A DNA stretch of 64,000 bases from an uncultured Bacteroidales bacterium (lineage in GTDB: Bacteria > Bacteroidota > Bacteroidia > Bacteroidales > FEN-979). Shown here piece by piece: positions 9,665 through 18,468 of the stretch. The notes below the pieces were generated by a model. It was not told where the DNA came from and did no database searches. It worked only from the letters and a program-made list of their open reading frames with translations. The translations under genes and the position numbers were made by a program. The stretch covers positions 124,001 through 188,000 of the forward strand of contig CAISRB010000007.1 of the NCBI GenBank assembly GCA_903887775.1, in the 5' to 3' direction. Within the stretch, counting starts at the first letter, position 1; each line of letters opens with the position of its first letter.

Positions 9665-10570
9665 TCAAAAATACCCTTCCTTTTTCCTGTCTTCCATGGC
9701 TGCGTCGGAACGCTTGTCATCATACCGTCCGCCGCGCTCGGTAACCCTTGTAGCGGCTATTTCCTGGATGATATCCCCGAGGTTATCCGCCGTTGATAAA
9801 ACCAAACCGGTACATGAGATGTCGCCGACAGTACGGCAGCGAACACGGAGTTTTTCAGCTTTTTCACCGGGTTTCATCTCCATGAAAGGCGCTGCGGCCA
9901 GCCATACCCCGTCGCGGAAAAAGACCTCCCGTTCATGGGTGAAATAAAGGCTTGGCAATTCAATATTTTCCTGGAGGATATACTGCCACACATCCATTTC
10001 GGTCCAGTTACTGATTGGAAACACCCTGAAATGCTCGCCCATTCTCTTTTTCCCGTTGAAGATATTCCAGAGTTCAGGCCTTTGGTTCTTCGGGTCCCAT
10101 TGCCCGAATTCATCCCGGTGTGAAAAGAACCTCTCCTTGGCCCTGGCTTTTTCCTCGTCCCTGCGACCGCCCCCGATGGCCGCATCGAACTTATTTTTCT
10201 CAATGGTATCGAGAAGGGTAACAGTTTGCAGCACATTGCGGCTGGCATTGATGCCTTTCTCTTCAACAACCCTTCCCGTATCAATGGATTCCTGCACCGA
10301 TCCGACGATCAGCCGTGCATTGAACTGTTTCACCATCTCGTCACGGAAAGTAATGGCCTCTTTAAAATTATGACCGGTGTCGATATGAACCAGGGGGAAA
10401 GGAATGGAGGCAGGATAAAAAGCTTTCCGGGAAAGGTGCACCAGGACGATGGAATCCTTGCCGCCCGAGAAAAGCAAAGCAGGGCGCTCAAACTGAGCGG
10501 CGACTTCACGAAGAATATAAATGGCTTCCGACTCAAGCTCTCGGAGATGCGTTAAATTGTAGTCCTTCAT
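9665..10570 (-). CDS. cysD: Sulfate adenylyltransferase, small (catalytic) subunit
   Basis: A 301-residue enzyme of the PP-loop/PAPS-reductase-like superfamily that adenylates sulfate with CysN. The PP-loop is FSGGKDSIVLVHLSRKA (about residues 34-50). Further CysD signatures are VHIDTGHNFKEAITFRDE, AIGGGRRDEEKARAKER and FPISNWTEMDVWQYI, and it ends in the family tail ERGGRYDDKRSDAAMEDRK. Length matches E. coli CysD (302). It is first in the cysDN operon; a promoter candidate with both boxes lies at 10632-10661. Confidence 0.97.
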   Translation of the reverse strand: MKDYNLTHLRELESEAIYILREVAAQFERPALLFSGGKDSIVLVHLSRKAFYPASIPFPLVHIDTGHNFKEAITFRDEMVKQFNARLIVGSVQESIDTGRVVEEKGINASRNVLQTVTLLDTIEKNKFDAAIGGGRRDEEKARAKERFFSHRDEFGQWDPKNQRPELWNIFNGKKRMGEHFRVFPISNWTEMDVWQYILQENIELPSLYFTHEREVFFRDGVWLAAAPFMEMKPGEKAEKLRVRCRTVGDISCTGLVLSTADNLGDIIQEIAATRVTERGGRYDDKRSDAAMEDRKKEGYF

Positions 10571-10631
10571 TCTTTCACTTCACTCTAAGGCTTTGCCGGG
10601 AATTGAGTGTACAAAATTATCAATTTTCAGG

Positions 10632-10661
10632 CAAAATTAGTTAAATGCATCGGAAATCAAA
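10632..10661 (-). promoter_or_regulatory. Candidate promoter for cysDN
   Basis: On the minus strand a TTTG (10661-10658) is followed after 18 bp by TAATTTTG (10639-10632), matching the Bacteroidota -33/-7 pattern. A second TAATTTTG lies at 10619-10612, nearer the start codon. The -33 box falls on the last codons of miaB, so cysDN could also receive read-through. Confidence 0.45.
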
Positions 10662-11991
10662 CTGCTTCCCCTATCAGGGTAGCCGAAGTAACCCTTTTGA
10701 CCTTCACATTCAGGTATTCGCCTGGTTTTTGATTTGTTTTGGGGAAGACCAGTGCTTTGTTCTGAGAGTTTCTTCCAAAGTATTGTTTATCGGAACGCTT
10801 TGATTCTCCTTCGATAAGCACTTCAAACGTTTCGCCGAGGTCCCTGTGATTGCTGGCCGAGGAAAGTTCCTGCTGAAGCGTGATGATCTCCCTTAGCCTT
10901 CTTTCCTTGACTTCGGCCGTCACGTTGTCGGTGAACTTTTCAGCTGCGATAGTTTTCGGCCTTTCAGAATATTTAAAGGTAAATGCATAGTCAAAGGCGG
11001 CTGCCTTCATCAGATCAAGTGTTTGCCTGTGATCTTCTTCAGTTTCGTCGCAGAATCCCGTGATGATATCCGTTGAAATGGCACAGCCAGGTATAAGGCT
11101 TCTGACAGACCTGATCTTTTCGAGGTATTCCTCCCGGGTATATTTCCGGTTCATTTTATCGAGTATCTTATTACTTCCGCTCTGGACCGGTAAGTGGATA
11201 GCTTTACAGATATTAGGATATGCTGCAATCACCCTGATCACTTCAAGGCTCAGGTCCTTTGGATGGGAAGTGGCGAAACGCAGCCTGAGCAGGGGGTTGA
11301 CCTGGGCCACGAGTTCAAGCAGTTTCGGGAAGCTTACTTCAGAATTCCCATTGCTCCAATGGTATGAATTCACATTCTGTCCAAGCAGGGTGACCTCTCT
11401 GAACCCTTGTATAAAAAGGCTTTTCGCTTCGCGGATGACCGATTCCGCATCACGGCTGCGTTCCTGACCCCTGGCGTAAGGCACCACACAGTAGGAGCAA
11501 AAATTTTCGCATCCCCGCATGATCGAAATAAAGGCTGAAACCCCATTGGAATCAAGCCTCACAGGATTGATATCCGCATAGGTCTCATCAGCCGAAAGAA
11601 TAGTATCGATAGCTTTTTTTCCTGAATGGACCTGCTCAAGCAGGCCCGGCAGGTGACGGTAGGAATCGGGGCCCGCGATGAGGTCGAGAAGCTGTTCCTC
11701 TTCCATCAGGGCTGTCTTCGTTCTTTCGGCCATGCAACCCAGCAGGCCTATAGTAAGACCTGGATTTTTCTTTTTCAGGGAACGAAAATAATGAAGGCGT
11801 TTTCGTACCCTGTCCTCGGCATGTTCGCGTATTGAGCAGGTATTTAAAAGCACAATATCGGTATCAACAAGACTGTTTGAAGGCTGAAAACCTTCAGCGG
11901 TCAGTATTGATGCAACGATCTCACTGTCAGAGAAATTCATCTGGCAGCCATAGGTCTCTATATAAAATTTACGGGTTTTATTTTCTGTCAT
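10657..11991 (-). CDS. miaB: tRNA-2-methylthio-N6-dimethylallyladenosine synthase
   Basis: A 444-residue radical-SAM methylthiotransferase that modifies i6A37 in tRNAs reading UNN codons. The N-terminal UPF0004 domain (ETYGCQMNFSDSEIVASIL) carries the first auxiliary-cluster cysteines, with later ones in LLNTCSIREHAEDR and LLGCMAERTK. The radical SAM cluster motif is RGCENFCSYCVVPYARGQE (CxxxCxxC). A C-terminal TRAM domain (about 380-444) ends the protein. Length and all six cysteines are as expected for MiaB. It is divergent from topA; a TACCTTTG -7 box lies at 12043-12036, and a 12-bp palindrome sits just upstream of the start codon. Confidence 0.96.
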   Translation of the reverse strand: MTENKTRKFYIETYGCQMNFSDSEIVASILTAEGFQPSNSLVDTDIVLLNTCSIREHAEDRVRKRLHYFRSLKKKNPGLTIGLLGCMAERTKTALMEEEQLLDLIAGPDSYRHLPGLLEQVHSGKKAIDTILSADETYADINPVRLDSNGVSAFISIMRGCENFCSYCVVPYARGQERSRDAESVIREAKSLFIQGFREVTLLGQNVNSYHWSNGNSEVSFPKLLELVAQVNPLLRLRFATSHPKDLSLEVIRVIAAYPNICKAIHLPVQSGSNKILDKMNRKYTREEYLEKIRSVRSLIPGCAISTDIITGFCDETEEDHRQTLDLMKAAAFDYAFTFKYSERPKTIAAEKFTDNVTAEVKERRLREIITLQQELSSASNHRDLGETFEVLIEGESKRSDKQYFGRNSQNKALVFPKTNQKPGEYLNVKVKRVTSATLIGEAV

Positions 11992-11995
11992 ATTT

Positions 11996-12007
11996 CACCT
12001 TAAGGTG
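11996..12007. promoter_or_regulatory. 12-bp perfect palindrome in the miaB leader
   Basis: CACCTTAAGGTG is fully self-complementary and lies about 5 bp upstream of the miaB start, inside the predicted leader. It could be an operator or a small hairpin near the ribosome-binding region. No regulator is identified. Confidence 0.3.
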
Positions 12008-12035
12008 TTTGGCCGATTAACGATTAAAATGGGCA

Positions 12036-12070
12036 CAAAGGTACGTATTATGTTAATTGTCGTATTTTTG
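12036..12070. promoter_or_regulatory. Back-to-back -7 promoter boxes for miaB and topA
   Basis: The minus strand carries TACCTTTG at 12043-12036 (toward miaB) and the plus strand TATTTTTG at 12063-12070 (toward topA), only 19 bp apart. Both match TAnnTTTG. Neither has a clear -33 TTTG. The predicted leaders are about 40 nt (miaB) and about 30 nt (topA). The overlap means the two polymerases could not bind independently. Confidence 0.4.
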
Positions 12071-12104
12071 CAGCCGGATTCAAAAAACGAAATCCGGTAC
12101 TACG

Positions 12105-14423
12105 ATGACGAAAAACTTAGTGATTGTTGAGTCCCCGGCGAAAGCAAAAACCATTGGCGGATTCCTGGGGAGCGAATTTACAGTGAAATCATGCATGGGG
12201 CATGTGGCAGATCTTTCAAAAAAAGATCTTGGTGTTGATGTGGCGAAGGGATTCGTGCCTAACTATATTGTTTCTCCTGATAAGAAAAAAATCGTTGGCG
12301 AGCTGAAAAAACTGGCTAATGGAAGCGATTGCATATGGCTGGCGTCTGACGAGGACCGAGAAGGCGAGGCCATTGCGTGGCACCTGATCGAGACCCTGGG
12401 GTTAAAAAAAGAAACCACCCGCCGGATAGCCTTTCATGAAATTACAAAGACAGCGATACTGGAAGCGATTGAAAATCCGAGGGAACTCGATATGAACCTC
12501 GTGGATGCCCAGCAGGCCAGGAGGATACTTGACAGGTTGGTGGGTTTTGAGCTTTCACCATTGCTTTGGAAGAAGATCAGACCTTCATTATCCGCTGGCA
12601 GGGTGCAGTCGGTGGCCGTTAGGCTTATCGTTGAAAGAGAAGATGAGATCAGGAATTTCCAGGCTGTTTCATCTTACCGTGTTACAGCTGATTTCACCAT
12701 ACTGGAGGGAAAACGGCAGAAAACCGTCAATGCTGAACTGAACAAGAGGTTTCAGTCAAAGAAAGAAGCCCTGAATTTCCTGAAGCAGTGCATGAATGTT
12801 CAATACTCAGTTGAAGATGTCGAAACGAAGCCGGCCAGGAAATCACCTGCCCCTCCTTTCACAACTTCCACACTTCAGCAGGAGGCATCGCGCAAACTTG
12901 GTTTTTCCGTCGCCAATACGATGCGCATCGCCCAGGAACTGTATGAGTCGGGCAAGATCACATATATGAGAACCGATTCAGTCAATTTGTCGGATATGGC
13001 CATTGGCATGGCAAAAAAAGAGGTGACCGGGATTTTTGGTGAAGAATATGTGAAAACCCGAAGGTATGCCACGAAAACGAAGGGAGCCCAGGAAGCTCAT
13101 GAAGCTATCCGCCCCACATATCTGAGCAATAAAACAATTGAAGCTGACCGTTCGGGCAAGCGCCTCTACGACCTCATCTGGAAACGCACCATCGCATCCC
13201 AGATGGCTGATGCCGAACTGGAGAAGACAAATGTAACCATTGGGATCTCGGGTAAAACCGAAAAGTTTGTTGCCCGGGGGGAGGTGATAAAATTCGACGG
13301 TTTTCTGAAGGTCTATATGGAATCTTCTGATGAAGACAGCGCCGAAGGCCAGGAAGGTGTTCTGCCTCCGCTTAAAGTAGGGGAGGCACTTTCGATAAGT
13401 GAAATGATAGCCCAGCAAAAATTTACGCAGCAGCCCTATCGTTATACTGAAGCTACTCTCGTGAAGAAGCTTGAAGAACTTGGAATAGGCCGGCCATCAA
13501 CCTATGCTCCCACGATCTCCACAATACAGAAAAGAGATTATGTTGTGAAGGAAGAAAGACCCGGGGTTCAGCGCAGTTATGATTTCATCAGCCTGAAAGA
13601 AAACAAAATAAAAGAAGAAGTCAGGACCGAAACAGTGGGGTATGAAAAAGGAAAACTTTTCCCCACTGATATCGGCGGACTCGTAACCGGCTTTCTGATT
13701 CAGAATTTTGATAACATAATGGATTACAATTTTACGGCTAATGTGGAAGAAGAATTTGATGAGATAGCCGAAGGCAAGCTTGCCTGGAAGGATATGCTGA
13801 AAGAGTTTTATTTTCCTTTCCATGAAAGAATTGAAGGAACACTCGAAAGCACAAAAAAAGTAAAGGGAGAGAAACTTGTTGGCAAGGATCCTGCAAGCGG
13901 CCTGAATATTTATGTGAAGATCGGCAGGTTCGGGCCAATGGCCCAGCTGGGTGAATCCGACACCGAGGAAAAACCACGCTTTGCCGCGCTTAAAAAGGAC
14001 CAGAGAATAGATACCATTACCCTCGAACAAACTCTCGAACTGTTCAAGCTTCCCAGAACGCTTGGAGATTTTGAAGGAACCGAAGTCATTGTTTCTACCG
14101 GTAAATTCGGTCCGTATATCCGGCACAAATCGGCATTCTATTCCCTGCCCTCATCAGAAGACCCATTGAGTGTGCTCCTCCCGAGAGCAATTGAGATAAT
14201 AAATGCAAAGCGGCATGAGGATATTAAAAAAGTTATCAGGGAATATCCCGAAGATAAAGACATCAGAGTCCTGAACGGCCGGTATGGACCTTACATTTCC
14301 TTTAGCAAGGAAAATTATAAGATCCCTAAAGGAAAAACCGCTGCTGACCTTACCTACGATGAAGTAAAGGCGATCATCAGCGCCAGCGAACCAACAAAAT
14401 CGAAATCCAAAAAGAAAAAATAA
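12105..14423 (+). CDS. topA: DNA topoisomerase I (type IA)
   Basis: A 772-residue enzyme that relaxes negative supercoils by transient single-strand cleavage. The open frame extends upstream to a TTG at 12057, but the ATG at 12105 gives the standard N terminus TKNLVIVESPAKAKTIGGFL, which begins the Toprim domain (acidic DEDREGEAIAWHL nearby). The active-site Tyr is in KITYMRTDSVNLS. Three C-terminal Toprim_Crpt-like repeats are visible as (V)G(K)DPASGLNIYVKIGRFGP, TGKFGPYIRH and NGRYGPYISF. There are no CxxC zinc fingers, unlike E. coli TopA, and the tail is a basic KSKSKKKK. The downstream ureohydrolase-like gene starts 5 bp after the stop, indicating an operon. Confidence 0.97.
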   Translation: MTKNLVIVESPAKAKTIGGFLGSEFTVKSCMGHVADLSKKDLGVDVAKGFVPNYIVSPDKKKIVGELKKLANGSDCIWLASDEDREGEAIAWHLIETLGLKKETTRRIAFHEITKTAILEAIENPRELDMNLVDAQQARRILDRLVGFELSPLLWKKIRPSLSAGRVQSVAVRLIVEREDEIRNFQAVSSYRVTADFTILEGKRQKTVNAELNKRFQSKKEALNFLKQCMNVQYSVEDVETKPARKSPAPPFTTSTLQQEASRKLGFSVANTMRIAQELYESGKITYMRTDSVNLSDMAIGMAKKEVTGIFGEEYVKTRRYATKTKGAQEAHEAIRPTYLSNKTIEADRSGKRLYDLIWKRTIASQMADAELEKTNVTIGISGKTEKFVARGEVIKFDGFLKVYMESSDEDSAEGQEGVLPPLKVGEALSISEMIAQQKFTQQPYRYTEATLVKKLEELGIGRPSTYAPTISTIQKRDYVVKEERPGVQRSYDFISLKENKIKEEVRTETVGYEKGKLFPTDIGGLVTGFLIQNFDNIMDYNFTANVEEEFDEIAEGKLAWKDMLKEFYFPFHERIEGTLESTKKVKGEKLVGKDPASGLNIYVKIGRFGPMAQLGESDTEEKPRFAALKKDQRIDTITLEQTLELFKLPRTLGDFEGTEVIVSTGKFGPYIRHKSAFYSLPSSEDPLSVLLPRAIEIINAKRHEDIKKVIREYPEDKDIRVLNGRYGPYISFSKENYKIPKGKTAADLTYDEVKAIISASEPTKSKSKKKK

Positions 14424-14428
14424 AGGAT

Positions 14429-15607
14429 ATGGACATTTCGACTTTCTTTTCCCCGATTGATTTGACCGAATTCCCAATGGTGGCGGAGGACCAGAGCCAG
14501 CTTCGCCTTGGCAACGTGATAGGGATCTATTCGGAAGCGGGAAGTTTCCCCGACATTACCACTGCCGACCTTGCGATCATAGGAGTTAAGGAAGACCGTA
14601 ACGCGGTTGATAACGAGGGCTGCGACCTTGCACCCGACAGTGTGAGAAAGTATTTGTACAGGCTATTCCCCGGCCCTTATGCCAACAAGATCATCGACCT
14701 GGGGAATATCAGGAAAGGGTTTTCTCCCAGCGATACATATTTTGCACTCAGCAGTACTGTGGCTGAACTGGTAAGCAACAATGTGATCCCAATCATTATC
14801 GGGGGCGGGCAGGATCTGTCCTATGCCAACTACAAAGCCTATGAAAGCCTTGGCCAGATCATCAATATTGTTGCCATCGACCCCACGTTTGACCTGGGCA
14901 AAACCGAGAATGAACTGAATTCGCAGTCATTTCTCAGCAGTATCATACTTCACCAGCCTAACTACCTTTTTAATTATGCAAACATAGGGTATCAGAGTTA
15001 TTTCATTGACCAGGATGCTTTAAGGCTGATGAAAAACCTCTTTTTTGATACTTACCGGGTAGGTATCGTCAGGGAAAGCCTTGAGGAAGTTGAGCCTATT
15101 GTCAGGAATGCCGATATGCTGAGCTTTGATATTTCGGCAGTAAGGTTTTCAGATGCTCCCGGTAACGGCAATGCAGGTCCGAACGGGTTTTACGGTGAAG
15201 AAGCCTGCCAGATCGTACGTTATGCAGGCATCAGCGACAAATTAACTTCAATTGGATTTTATGAGGTAAATCCCCAGTATGACCGTCAGGGGCAGACAGC
15301 CCACCTGGTGTCTCAGATGATATGGTATTTCATCGACGGTTTTTATAACAGGGCTCATGACTTCCCGTTTAAAAACGAGGAAGACTATCTAAAATACAGG
15401 GTAGCCATTACCGACCATAAAGAAGAAATCGTATTCTTCAAGAGTAAAAAGACCGATCGCTGGTGGATGGAAATCCCTCTTCCTGCGGAGCAGAAGATCA
15501 AATATGAACGGCATTACCTGGTCCCCTGTTCATACAAGGACTACCAGCAGGCCTGCGCCAACGACATTCCTGACCGCTGGTGGATGGTGTACCAGAAACT
15601 TATGTAA
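14429..15607 (+). CDS. Arginase/formimidoylglutamase-family protein with altered metal ligands
   Basis: A 392-residue protein with the ureohydrolase fold, recognisable from PIIIGGGQDLSYANYKAY, IVAIDPTFDL and LSFDISAVRFSDAPGNGNAG. In active members these motifs are GGGHD, DAHxD and SFDxD and supply six ligands to two Mn2+ ions. Here the first His is Gln (about residue 128), the His of the second motif is Thr (about 153), and the second Asp of the third motif is Ser. Three Asp ligands remain. It has an extra N-terminal segment of about 45 residues and a C-terminal extension (about 330-392) with two DRWWM motifs. It is probably not an arginase or formimidoylglutamase in the usual sense. It is coupled to topA (5-bp gap). 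As far as I recall it is a conserved Bacteroidota neighbour of topA near T9SS genes, but I cannot check that here. Confidence 0.75.
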   Translation: MDISTFFSPIDLTEFPMVAEDQSQLRLGNVIGIYSEAGSFPDITTADLAIIGVKEDRNAVDNEGCDLAPDSVRKYLYRLFPGPYANKIIDLGNIRKGFSPSDTYFALSSTVAELVSNNVIPIIIGGGQDLSYANYKAYESLGQIINIVAIDPTFDLGKTENELNSQSFLSSIILHQPNYLFNYANIGYQSYFIDQDALRLMKNLFFDTYRVGIVRESLEEVEPIVRNADMLSFDISAVRFSDAPGNGNAGPNGFYGEEACQIVRYAGISDKLTSIGFYEVNPQYDRQGQTAHLVSQMIWYFIDGFYNRAHDFPFKNEEDYLKYRVAITDHKEEIVFFKSKKTDRWWMEIPLPAEQKIKYERHYLVPCSYKDYQQACANDIPDRWWMVYQKLM

Positions 15608-15612
15608 TAAAG

Positions 15613-15650
15613 GCGAAAAGCGAAAGGCGAAAAGCGATATTTTGCTTTTC
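15613..15650. repeat. GCGAAAA heptamer repeat and possible bidirectional terminator
   Basis: Three heptamers (GCGAAAA, GCGAAAG, GCGAAAA; 15613-15633) follow the ureohydrolase stop. The last copy pairs with GCTTTTC at 15644-15650, forming a 7-bp stem GAAAAGC/GCTTTTC around an 8-nt loop, with T-rich sequence after it. The location between converging genes (ruvC on the other strand) suits a bidirectional terminator. The same heptamer forms the long tract at 51224-51343. Confidence 0.5.
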
Positions 15651-15651
15651 T

Positions 15652-16212
15652 CTATTTAACCCTCTCAGGATTCGCTGACAAAAAGCTCTTCCACCCTGTG
15701 AATTTTTTTCCGGTTTCGACAGTCCCTTTCTGGAAATGATGGCATACTGCAACGGCAAGGGCATCGGTGGCGTCAAGGTCTTCGGGAGCTTCTTTCAGAG
15801 CCAGCAGACGTTGCAACATGGCAGCAACCTGTTCTTTCGATGAAGATCCCTTACCGGTGACCGATTGTTTTATTTTACGGGGCGAGTATTCGAAAACGGG
15901 AATTGTACGATAAAGAGCGGCAGCTATGGCAACACCCTGAGCCCTGCCGAGTTTTAGCATACTCTGCACATTCTTTCCGAAAAACTGTGCTTCGATCGCA
16001 AGTTCATCGGGTTTGTATTGCTCAATAAGGGAAAGCATTTTCTCGAAAATCAGTTTCAGTCTCAGCGGATGATCGTCGCATTTATTTAATTTCAGCACCC
16101 CTAGGGCTATCATACTGAGCTTGTTGCCATCAATCCGGATGATCCCGTAACCCATTATGGTAGTTCCCGGGTCTATTCCAAGAATGATCTTTTCACGTGG
16201 GGTTTCAGGCAT
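15652..16212 (-). CDS. ruvC: Crossover junction endodeoxyribonuclease RuvC
   Basis: A 186-residue nuclease that resolves Holliday junctions with RuvAB. The first catalytic Asp is in IILGIDPGTTIMGYGII (about D14), the Glu is in ELAIEAQFFGKNVQSML, and the final acidic pair is in EDLDATDALAVAVCHH. The basic patch SPRKIKQSVTGKGSSSKEQV is the family's DNA-contact region. Length is slightly above E. coli RuvC (173). It is divergent from the YbhN-like gene with 21 bp between start codons; a TAACTTTG -7 box lies at 16245-16238, inside the neighbour's coding start. Confidence 0.96.
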   Translation of the reverse strand: MPETPREKIILGIDPGTTIMGYGIIRIDGNKLSMIALGVLKLNKCDDHPLRLKLIFEKMLSLIEQYKPDELAIEAQFFGKNVQSMLKLGRAQGVAIAAALYRTIPVFEYSPRKIKQSVTGKGSSSKEQVAAMLQRLLALKEAPEDLDATDALAVAVCHHFQKGTVETGKKFTGWKSFLSANPERVK

Positions 16213-16220
16213 AATTACCT

Positions 16221-16245
16221 TAATTTTGCCGGCATGACAAAGTTA
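16221..16245. promoter_or_regulatory. Overlapping divergent -7 boxes for ruvC and the YbhN-like gene
   Basis: The plus strand has TAATTTTG at 16221-16228, ending 5 bp before the ATG at 16234, so its transcript would begin at or very near the start codon. The minus strand has TAACTTTG at 16245-16238 for ruvC. No -33 boxes are evident. Confidence 0.35.
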
Positions 16246-17250
16246 TACAAAAGATACAATCTTCTTATACAGCTTGTAATTCTTGTCGTTTCCTATGTTT
16301 TCATTATCAACCAGGTATTCTGGAAACAGGATTTACCTGCTCTCCTGAAGCCCCTTGCGGAAAACTTCAGCTCATCAAAATTCCTGTGGATGCTTGCATT
16401 GATCCTGGTGCTAATGATCCTGAACTGGATGCTGGAAGCTTTGAAATGGAAAAAACTGATCAATAAGGTTGAACCCTTAAGTCTGCGGCAATCTATTATG
16501 GCCGTGCTGACCGGGGTCACCATCAGCTCATTCACACCAAACCGAATCGGGGAATATTTCGGGAGAGCGTTTATCCTAAAAAAGGCCAGCCATATTGAGG
16601 GGATCCTTATTACCATATTAGGCAGTATGAGCCAGCTTCTCGTGACCATACTGGCAGGATCCCTGTCGCTGCTGTTTTTTTTATATTTATTCATGCCGGA
16701 TACAGAATTTATGAGTGGCTATCTGTATGTTGGATTTGTTTTCAGCGTCTTATTTCTTGATATTCTGCTCGTGGGGCTTTTTTTCAATGTGTCCTTTCTT
16801 GCAAGCTGGAAGGAAAAGATACTCAGGAACAGCCGTGTCAGGATTCGCAGGTATTTTGATGTTTTTACCCTGTATTCAAATCGTGAACTGTGGATTGTAA
16901 TGGCCCTCAGTTTTGCGAGGTATGCAGTCTTTTCAACCCAGTATGTTTTGTTGTTATGGATTCTGGGAGTGCGCATGCCTTTTTATTATATGTACCTGAT
17001 GATAGCCCTGATCTATTTCATCATGGCCGTTATTCCGACCATTGCCCTTACCGAACTTGGTATCAGGAGTTCCGTCGCCATATATTGTTTTGGCTTTTAC
17101 TTTGCCCGTTCGATGACAGGCACGGCCGAAACGAACCTGGCAATACTGATGGCTTCGGTCCTGATGTGGTTTATAAATCTCGGTATTCCGGCGGTCGCCG
17201 GCAGCGTTTTTCTTTTCCGCCTGCAGTTCTTTCGTAATAATGAAGCCTGA
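16234..17250 (+). CDS. YbhN/AglD-type integral membrane protein (lysylphosphatidylglycerol synthase TM domain family)
   Basis: A 338-residue polytopic membrane protein with about eight hydrophobic segments. It has the family signature SSFTPNRIGEYFGRAFILKK (about residues 93-112) and ALTELGIRSSVAIYCF late in the protein. The family includes the membrane domain of MprF and archaeal AglD-associated proteins, and members are thought to flip or handle lipid-linked sugars or phospholipids. It lies 6 bp upstream of a processive-type glycosyltransferase on the same strand, so joint action on a membrane glycolipid is plausible. The substrate is unknown. The likely near-leaderless start is noted with the promoter. 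Confidence 0.75.
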   Translation: MTKLYKRYNLLIQLVILVVSYVFIINQVFWKQDLPALLKPLAENFSSSKFLWMLALILVLMILNWMLEALKWKKLINKVEPLSLRQSIMAVLTGVTISSFTPNRIGEYFGRAFILKKASHIEGILITILGSMSQLLVTILAGSLSLLFFLYLFMPDTEFMSGYLYVGFVFSVLFLDILLVGLFFNVSFLASWKEKILRNSRVRIRRYFDVFTLYSNRELWIVMALSFARYAVFSTQYVLLLWILGVRMPFYYMYLMIALIYFIMAVIPTIALTELGIRSSVAIYCFGFYFARSMTGTAETNLAILMASVLMWFINLGIPAVAGSVFLFRLQFFRNNEA

Positions 17251-17256
17251 TATTTT

Positions 17257-18456
17257 ATGATTTTTGATTTTGTGTTTTGTTTTGTACTGTTAATTGCTGC
17301 TTCGTTCTATTTTATCATGATCCTTGCAATAACAGCGGGATTGCTGAAGAAAAGAACAAAAAGGTCAGCTAGGCACGATGGCTCAGGATATTTCTCTCAG
17401 GCCCAACGGGAGCCCAAAATTAAGGAGTTAGAAAAAGTGACGGTGATACTGCCGGTGCGCAATGAATTTGCCGTTATCACAAATTGCCTTGACAATATTG
17501 CCCTGCAGGATTATCCGAAGGATCTGTTTGAGATCATTGTTTCGGATGACTTTTCCGAGGATTATACTGTGGAAAAGGTGAGGCGCTGGATAAAAAACCA
17601 TCCTGAAGTGAGGCTGACGCTGGTGGAAGGAAGCGTCAACCGTAAAGAAAATCAGGGAAAAATGAAAGCCATCGAAAGGGCTGTTGCAATAGCAGAGGGC
17701 GAACTTATCATAACCACTGATGCCGATACCATCCGGGGCAAATCATGGATCCGTTCGATTGCAGGAGCATTCATTAACAAGGAGGTCAGGATGGTTCTCG
17801 GGCCTGTAGGATTTACGGGGGAGAAAGGAATGTTTCAGAAAATACAGGTTCTTGAATTTTCAGGCATCATGGGAGTCACCGCGGGTTCGGCGAACCTGGG
17901 ATATCCCCTGATGTGCAACGGAGCAAATCTTGCATACAGGAAACAGGCTTTCAATGAAGCCGGAGGGTACTCTTTTAATAAAGATTTTCATTCGGGCGAT
18001 GACCAGTTTTTAATGATGAATTTCACAAAAAAATTCGGAAAAAAATCTGTTGTTTTCCTGAATGAAAAGGATGCGATCGTTCTCACATCACCCTGTGCTT
18101 CCTGGCATGATTTCAGGGAACAGCGGCTCAGATGGGTTTCGAAAAGCAGAGGGTATAGTGACCGGCGGGTCATTGCAGCCGGCCTGCTTACCATAGGATT
18201 TCCACTGCTGATCCTGCTTGGGGGGATAGCTGGAATATTTAATCCTTTAATCCTGGTTCTTTCATCCTTTTTGTGGTTCCTGAAAATCCTTATCGAATAT
18301 CCTCTTGTATGGCTGATGGCCCGGTTTTTTGAAAAGAAACAGTTGCTGAATTATTATTTCGCAGCCCAGGCCTTCCAGTTTTATTATTCCATCTATGTCT
18401 CTATTGGCGGGCAGTTCAGTATGTATTCCTGGAAAGGAAGAAGGTTCAGAAAATAA
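17257..18456 (+). CDS. Membrane-anchored family 2 glycosyltransferase
   Basis: A 399-residue GT-A enzyme. An N-terminal TM segment (about residues 3-30) is followed by the GT2 domain: VTVILPVRNEFAVITNCLDN starts the nucleotide-binding fold, IIVSDDFSEDYT and ITTDADT supply the DxD acidic residues, GGYSFNKDFHSGDDQFLMM provides the acceptor-side Asp, and EQRLRWVSKSRGY is the QxxRW-like motif of processive enzymes. Two or three TM helices close the protein (about 305-360). Sugar and acceptor are not deducible. It is coupled to the YbhN-like gene, suggesting a two-gene surface glycolipid or polysaccharide unit. Confidence 0.85.
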   Translation: MIFDFVFCFVLLIAASFYFIMILAITAGLLKKRTKRSARHDGSGYFSQAQREPKIKELEKVTVILPVRNEFAVITNCLDNIALQDYPKDLFEIIVSDDFSEDYTVEKVRRWIKNHPEVRLTLVEGSVNRKENQGKMKAIERAVAIAEGELIITTDADTIRGKSWIRSIAGAFINKEVRMVLGPVGFTGEKGMFQKIQVLEFSGIMGVTAGSANLGYPLMCNGANLAYRKQAFNEAGGYSFNKDFHSGDDQFLMMNFTKKFGKKSVVFLNEKDAIVLTSPCASWHDFREQRLRWVSKSRGYSDRRVIAAGLLTIGFPLLILLGGIAGIFNPLILVLSSFLWFLKILIEYPLVWLMARFFEKKQLLNYYFAAQAFQFYYSIYVSIGGQFSMYSWKGRRFRK

Positions 18457-18468
18457 ATGGAAGCCAGC

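Noticed and set aside
13497-14126. 209-codon minus-strand frame inside topA
   Set aside because: Antisense shadow of topA; Phe/Cys-rich composition and no motif.
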